Shown here one piece after another: positions 58,492 through 64,000 of a DNA stretch of 64,000 nucleotides. The position numbers and the translations under genes were made by a program. This stretch comes from Rhizobium sp. Pop5 (GTDB lineage: Bacteria; Pseudomonadota; Alphaproteobacteria; Rhizobiales; Rhizobiaceae). Where the stretch lies: positions 3,952,001 to 4,016,000 of the forward strand of contig NZ_CP099399.1 in NCBI RefSeq assembly GCF_024721175.1. The letters run 5' to 3'. Numbering within the stretch: position 1 is the stretch's first letter; every line of letters starts with the position of its first letter. A model generated the notes under the pieces. The model was given only the letters and a program-made list of their open reading frames with translations, ran no database searches and was not told where the DNA came from.

Positions 58492-58971
58492 TCAGTTCGG
58501 AACGGCTTGAACCTTGGCGCGGGCCTGTTCTTCGGCAACACGCTGAGCGAACATCTGCGTGAAGTCGATCGGGTCGATCATTAGCGGCGGGAAACCGCCG
58601 TTGCGGGTAACGTCGGCGATAATCTGACGGGCGAACGGGAAGAGCATGCGCGGGCACTCGATGAAGAGGACCGGCAGCATGTGCTCCTGCGGGAAACCGG
58701 CAACGCGGAAGACGCCGCCATAGACGAGCTCAGTATGGAAGACCGTCTTGTCGCCGTCCTTGGCTTCGGCATTCAGCGACAGCACGACGTCGAAATCGGT
58801 ATCGGAAAGCGGATTGGCGTTGACGTTCACATTGATGTTGATCGTCGGCGCCTTGTCGCGGGCCTGCAGCGAACGCGGCGCGCCCGGATTTTCGAAGGAG
58901 AGGTCCTTGGTGTATTGCGCAAGGATCGAAAGAGTGGGGCTGGTCGCACCGTTGTTGTTATCGTCTGCCAT
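58492..58971 (-). CDS. secB: Protein-export chaperone SecB
   Basis: A homotetrameric cytosolic chaperone holding preproteins unfolded for SecA. 159 residues, full length. [18 protein letters not shown] at ~15-32 is the family's start block; [37 protein letters not shown] is split here as [18 protein letters not shown] and [16 protein letters not shown] 58971 is chosen over the frame start at 58992. Opposite to its neighbours dnaQ and timA. Confidence 0.97.
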   Translation of the reverse strand: MADDNNNGATSPTLSILAQYTKDLSFENPGAPRSLQARDKAPTININVNVNANPLSDTDFDVVLSLNAEAKDGDKTVFHTELVYGGVFRVAGFPQEHMLPVLFIECPRMLFPFARQIIADVTRNGGFPPLMIDPIDFTQMFAQRVAEEQARAKVQAVPN

Positions 58972-59071
58972 TGGCTTTTCCTCAAAGGGCATGGAATGGT
59001 GCCGCCATCTACCATTTCAGCCAAGGGGTTACAACCCTGGGCGCTGGGCGCGGCTGATCCGCCGCAGAGCC

Positions 59072-59587
59072 TTAATCGCCGAGATGTTTGCCGGACCAGG
59101 GCGAGTTGGGGTTCGGCTCCCTATGATAATCCTCCTCGTCGAGATCGACCACCTTCGAATTCGGTTTGCGGTCGCGGAAGTCGCCTTGCGGGCCGCGAGA
59201 AGAGCCGCCTTCCGCATTGACGACGACGAAGCGCTTGGCGATCACCCGCCAGAGGAGGTCGCGCACCGGTGGAATGAGAATGAGGATCGCGACGATATCG
59301 GAGAGGAAGCCGGGAATGATCAGAAGCAGCGAAGCGATGACCTTCATTGCCGGCTGCAGCAGCTCGCGGCCCGGCATCACGCCATTTCGTCCCTCGGCCG
59401 ACATGCGCCGCAGGATGCCGATGCCCTGCTGGCGCAGCAGGATCACGCCGATGACGAAGCTCGCCATGACCAGCGCAAGCGTCAGCGCCAAGCCGATCGC
59501 CCTCCCGACGACGACGAAACCGGCAATTTCGGCGAGTGGCAGCAGCAGGACGAAAGCTGGCAGAATCGAAAAACGCATCGTCGTCAT
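59072..59587 (-). CDS. FxsA family membrane protein
   Basis: A 171-residue inner-membrane protein with three hydrophobic segments (~10-30, ~33-52, ~83-107) and the FxsA layout: PLAEIAGFVVVGRAIG, LLRQQGIGILRRM, GFLSDIVAILILIPPVR. FxsA was first linked to suppression of F-plasmid exclusion of phage T7; its normal role is unknown. A hydrophilic tail ends it. It lies upstream of secB in the same direction, with a 100-bp gap. Confidence 0.9.
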   Translation of the reverse strand: MTTMRFSILPAFVLLLPLAEIAGFVVVGRAIGLALTLALVMASFVIGVILLRQQGIGILRRMSAEGRNGVMPGRELLQPAMKVIASLLLIIPGFLSDIVAILILIPPVRDLLWRVIAKRFVVVNAEGGSSRGPQGDFRDRKPNSKVVDLDEEDYHREPNPNSPWSGKHLGD

Positions 59588-59710
59588 TTCCCCGGGCTTT
59601 GCCGGTCTCCTCTCTGGCGGGCGAAGATGCCAGCCATCATTTGAATCATCTGTATAGGCGGACTATATGGGAGTACAAATCAGAGATGTTAACGGCGGTT
59701 GCGATACGAT

Positions 59711-60415
59711 ATGAGTTCGAACGACTTCATCACTTTATTCTTCCTGGTGGCGGCGGTGCTGATTTTCTTTCAGCTTCGCTCCGTCCTCGGACGCCGCACG
59801 GGAAATGAGAAGCCGCCACGCGATCTCTATACGCCGCGGGATGCGGCTCCGGCCGAAGCTGCCGATGCCGGCAAGGTCGTGACGCTGCCCCGGCGCGACT
59901 CGACGGCCGAGGATGAGGATCGCTTCTCCGCCATCGATGCCGTCGCTGCACCCGGAACCCCGCTCAACGAATCGCTGCGCGCGCTGAACAAGGCCGATTC
60001 CTCGTTCAATCCCAAGGAATTTCTGAACGGTGCTCGTATGGCTTACGAGATGATCGTCATGGCCTATGCCGATGGCGATCGGAAAACGTTGAAGAACCTT
60101 TTGTCCCGCGAAGTCTATGACGGGTTCGAAGCGGCCATCGGCGAGCGCGAAACTCGCGGGGAGAAGGTGAAGTCCACCTTCGTCGGCATCGAAAAAGCCG
60201 AAATCACTCACGCGGAAACGAAGGGCAGCGAGGCCCAGATCACCGTTCGTATCGCCAGCCAGCTGATATCGGCCACCTATGACAAGGCAGACGCGCTGAT
60301 TGAGGGCGACGCCGAGAATGTCGCCGAGGTCAACGATCTCTGGACCTTCGCCCGCGACACCCGCTCGCGTGACCCGAACTGGAAACTTGTGGCGACCGAA
60401 TCGGAACATGAGTGA
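59711..60415 (+). CDS. timA: TimA/Tim44-like domain protein
   Basis: A 234-residue protein with an N-terminal membrane helix (~7-24) and a C-terminal Tim44-like domain (~85-234). In mitochondria Tim44 tethers Hsp70 to the import channel; bacterial homologues bind outer-membrane biogenesis factors. The cytoplasmic or periplasmic side of the domain is not decidable. ATG 59711. Its end overlaps the mltA start (ATG 60408), so the two genes are coupled. Confidence 0.88.
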   Translation: MSSNDFITLFFLVAAVLIFFQLRSVLGRRTGNEKPPRDLYTPRDAAPAEAADAGKVVTLPRRDSTAEDEDRFSAIDAVAAPGTPLNESLRALNKADSSFNPKEFLNGARMAYEMIVMAYADGDRKTLKNLLSREVYDGFEAAIGERETRGEKVKSTFVGIEKAEITHAETKGSEAQITVRIASQLISATYDKADALIEGDAENVAEVNDLWTFARDTRSRDPNWKLVATESEHE

Positions 60416-61547
60416 TCAGGCATCGGGCTTCGTCCTGCAGGCTCTAAGTTTCGACACTTTGGAAGGCTGGAAGGATGACGATCCCTCCGGCCTTTTTGAA
60501 GTCATGCGAAACTGCCGGCGGCAGATCACCGATGTCAAACCCTATCGTACGGGCTCGCTCGGTCTGAGTTCGGAAGACCTGCTTCCGCTGTTGGCCGCCG
60601 CCGAAGATTTCACTCCCTCGTCGCCGGCATCGGCGCGCGCCTTTTTCGAGACGCACTGTCGGCCCTTTCTGATCCGTCGAAAGGATGGAAATCCGGGCTT
60701 CGTTACCGCCTTCTACGAACCGGAGATCGAGGTGTCGGAAGAGCCGGATGAGATTTTCCGGTTTCCTTTCTACCGCCGTCCCGACGATCTGATCGATCTC
60801 AATGACGCCAATCGTCCCGCCGAGCTCGACGGGAGCTATGCCTTCGGCCGTCTGCATCAAGGTCGCATCAGCGCTTATCCGGATCGCCGCGCGATCGATG
60901 AGGGTTTTCTTGACGGTCGCGGCCTCGAAATCGCCTGGGCGAAATCAAAGATCGATGTCTTCTTCGTGCATGTCCAGGGCGCCGCGCGCCTCCGCTACAG
61001 GGATGGCCGCATCGGCCGCATCACCTATGCGGCGAAGGCTGGCCATGCTTTCTCAGCGATCGGCAAATTGCTGATCGAGCGCGGGGAAATCGACCGGGCC
61101 GAGATTTCGATGCAGTCGATCCGCGCCTGGCTGGCACGCAATCCCGAGCGCGTGGACGAGGTGCTGTGGCACAATCGCTCCTATATTTTCTTCAGGGAAA
61201 CGCCCTCGCGGGCTATCAGCCTGCGAACCGCCGATTCTGAAGCCGGCCCAGTCGCGGCCGCCAAGGTACCGCTTCTCGCCGGCCGCTCGCTCGCGGTCGA
61301 CCGGTTGATCCATACCTTCGGCTTTCCTTTCTTCATCCGTGCCGAGAGCCTTACCCATCTCGATCACGGCCGGCCCTTCCGTCGGCTGATGCTGGCGCTC
61401 GATACCGGCTCGGCGATCGTCGGCCCGGCGCGTGGCGATATCTTCACCGGCTCGGGGGACGCGGCGGGAGAAAGCGCCGGCACCGTCCGCAACGATGCCG
61501 ATTTCGTCATCCTCATTCCCAACGCCGCCGCCGGACAATTCGACTGA
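60408..61547 (+). CDS. mltA: Membrane-bound lytic transglycosylase A family (MltA), no visible signal peptide
   Basis: A 379-residue MltA/3D-domain enzyme cleaving peptidoglycan to anhydro-muropeptides. GFVTAFYEPEIEVSEEPDEIF is the MltA start (given from ~GFVTAFYEPEI), YPDRRAIDEG and HVQGAARLRY are further family blocks, and DTGSAIVGPARGDIF near the C terminus carries the catalytic Asp. Unlike E. coli MltA there is no signal peptide or lipobox at the N terminus, at 60408 or at any upstream in-frame start to 60300. The ATG overlaps timA by 8 bp, and smr starts in its stop codon. Confidence 0.9.
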   Translation: MSDQASGFVLQALSFDTLEGWKDDDPSGLFEVMRNCRRQITDVKPYRTGSLGLSSEDLLPLLAAAEDFTPSSPASARAFFETHCRPFLIRRKDGNPGFVTAFYEPEIEVSEEPDEIFRFPFYRRPDDLIDLNDANRPAELDGSYAFGRLHQGRISAYPDRRAIDEGFLDGRGLEIAWAKSKIDVFFVHVQGAARLRYRDGRIGRITYAAKAGHAFSAIGKLLIERGEIDRAEISMQSIRAWLARNPERVDEVLWHNRSYIFFRETPSRAISLRTADSEAGPVAAAKVPLLAGRSLAVDRLIHTFGFPFFIRAESLTHLDHGRPFRRLMLALDTGSAIVGPARGDIFTGSGDAAGESAGTVRNDADFVILIPNAAAGQFD

Positions 61548-62116
61548 TGGCCAGGGATCGCAAGCTCAGCGCGGATGAGAGGATACTCTGGGGCAAGGTG
61601 GCCCGCAGCACGCGGCCGATGCCCGGCAAAGCCGGTGAGCTCAGCGAACTCGATGCCTTTCTCGTCGAGACCGAAGCGACAGCCGAACGGGAGAAAGCCG
61701 AAAAGCAGATGCCTGCCCTGTCCGCGCCGGAACAGCCGGCAGCACCCTCGGCGTCGAAACGGCCGGGTGGAATGCATCAGCCGCTGGAACGGCCGGTCAA
61801 GCGCAAGATCGCCAAGGGCCGGCTCGCGCTCGAGGCGCGCATCGACCTGCACGGGCTGGTGCAGAGCGAAGCCCATGTCATCCTTCTCGATTTCCTGATC
61901 CGCGCCCACGAGCGCGGCATGCGCCATGTGCTCGTCATAACGGGCAAGGGCAGTTCGATGGGCAGCGAGGGGGCCTTGAAACGAGCCGTGCCCCTCTGGT
62001 TCTCGAAGCCGGAATTCCGCTACTTGATCTCCTCCTATGAGCCGGCCGCGCATCACCATGGCGGTGAGGGCGCGCTCTATATCCGCCTGTCCCGGCGGCA
62101 TGGGGAAAGGCCATGA
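61547..62116 (+). CDS. Smr domain protein (MutS2 C-terminal endonuclease type)
   Basis: A 189-residue stand-alone Smr protein. The first ~95 residues are charged and flexible. The Smr domain (~96-185) has ARIDLHGLVQSEAHVILLDF and HVLVITGKGSSMGSEGALK, the DxHG and GKG motifs of the nuclease fold. Role unknown; relatives nick DNA or cleave RNA on stalled ribosomes. The start ATG overlaps the mltA stop (TGATG), and its stop overlaps the next gene (ATGA). Confidence 0.9.
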   Translation: MARDRKLSADERILWGKVARSTRPMPGKAGELSELDAFLVETEATAEREKAEKQMPALSAPEQPAAPSASKRPGGMHQPLERPVKRKIAKGRLALEARIDLHGLVQSEAHVILLDFLIRAHERGMRHVLVITGKGSSMGSEGALKRAVPLWFSKPEFRYLISSYEPAAHHHGGEGALYIRLSRRHGERP

Positions 62117-62490
62117 CACCCTTCGGAGAGGCGGTCCGCAGGTTGAGAGCCCGCAAGGGCGTCTCGCAGAAGGAGATGGCGCAGGCGCTGAATGTCTCGC
62201 CCGCCTATCTTTCGGCGCTCGAACATGGAAAGCGCGGCCTGCCGACATTCGACCTGCTGCAGCGCATCGCCGGCTATTTCAACATCATCTGGGACGAGGC
62301 CGAGGAACTGTTCCTGCTTGCCCGCTCATCCGACCCGCGCGTCGTCATCGATACGTCAGGCCTGCCGCCGGAATATACCGAATTCGCCAACCGGCTGGCC
62401 CGCCAGATTCGCAGCCTTGACGGCGCCGAGATCGCCCGGTTATCCGCTCTTCTCGAAAATGGCGCCAAAGGCGACGGAAAAGCGTCATAA
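62113..62490 (+). CDS. XRE-type helix-turn-helix regulator
   Basis: A 125-residue DNA-binding protein. The first ~60 residues are a Cro/C1-type HTH: GEAVRRLRARKGVSQKEMAQALNVSPAYLSALEHGKRG (shown by its ends, GEAVRRLR to EHGKRG). The second half is Asp/Glu-rich and helical, with no recognisable effector domain. Start overlaps smr. It is directly upstream of gyrB by 135 bp; no target is known. Confidence 0.88.
   Translation: MTPFGEAVRRLRARKGVSQKEMAQALNVSPAYLSALEHGKRGLPTFDLLQRIAGYFNIIWDEAEELFLLARSSDPRVVIDTSGLPPEYTEFANRLARQIRSLDGAEIARLSALLENGAKGDGKAS

Positions 62491-64000
<1,510 letters not shown>

Overview
The window is chromosomal DNA from an alphaproteobacterium of the order Rhizobiales, most likely Rhizobium itself (R. 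etli/leguminosarum type). This rests on the gene order, the proteins, an alphaproteobacterial LexA box (GTTC-N7-GTTC), rhizobial intergenic palindromes, and a hemE-linked replication origin next to a parAB/gidAB locus with several parS sites. Coding density is high and most genes are housekeeping. I saw no tRNA, rRNA, CRISPR array, insertion sequence or prophage.

Layout. 1-2771: SOS mutagenesis cassette imuA-imuB-dnaE2 (leftward; dnaE2 cut by the window edge). 2.9-9.4 kb: a small metallopeptidase, a CoA-ester lyase with a DUF1737 partner, a small membrane protein, a VOC protein, leuD, a serine/threonine dehydratase-like enzyme, leuB and a PAP2 phosphatase. 9.5-16 kb: an MFS carrier with a large inserted domain, a three-gene ABC cassette (Tat-exported protein, ATPase, FtsX-type permease with a His-rich loop), and an alkaline phosphatase behind a PHO box. 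16.3-31.6 kb: asd, an MltB-like transglycosylase, a diguanylate cyclase, carbonic anhydrase, pyridoxal kinase, the giant NAD-glutamate dehydrogenase, a UMF1-type carrier, purH and a heparinase II/III-like gene. 31.7-41.2 kb: rsmB, htpX, an SDHAF4-like protein, acsA, a DUF1013 regulator, a stand-alone flagellin, a propionyl-CoA synthetase and a YggS protein.

41.4-64 kb is the origin region. leuS-lptE-holA converge on parB-parA. Then rsmG-mnmG-mnmE-rho-hemJ-hemE all run leftward from a 399-bp non-coding segment (54394-54792) with an AT-rich block and DnaA boxes. To its right, ppsR-maf-aroE-coaE-dnaQ, fxsA/secB (opposite strand), timA-mltA-smr-xre and gyrB run mostly rightward. The genes next to the segment therefore point away from it on both sides, as expected of a bidirectional chromosomal origin. 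One perfect and five near-perfect parS sequences are scattered across the window, several inside coding sequence, and four of the six lie within 7 kb of the proposed origin.
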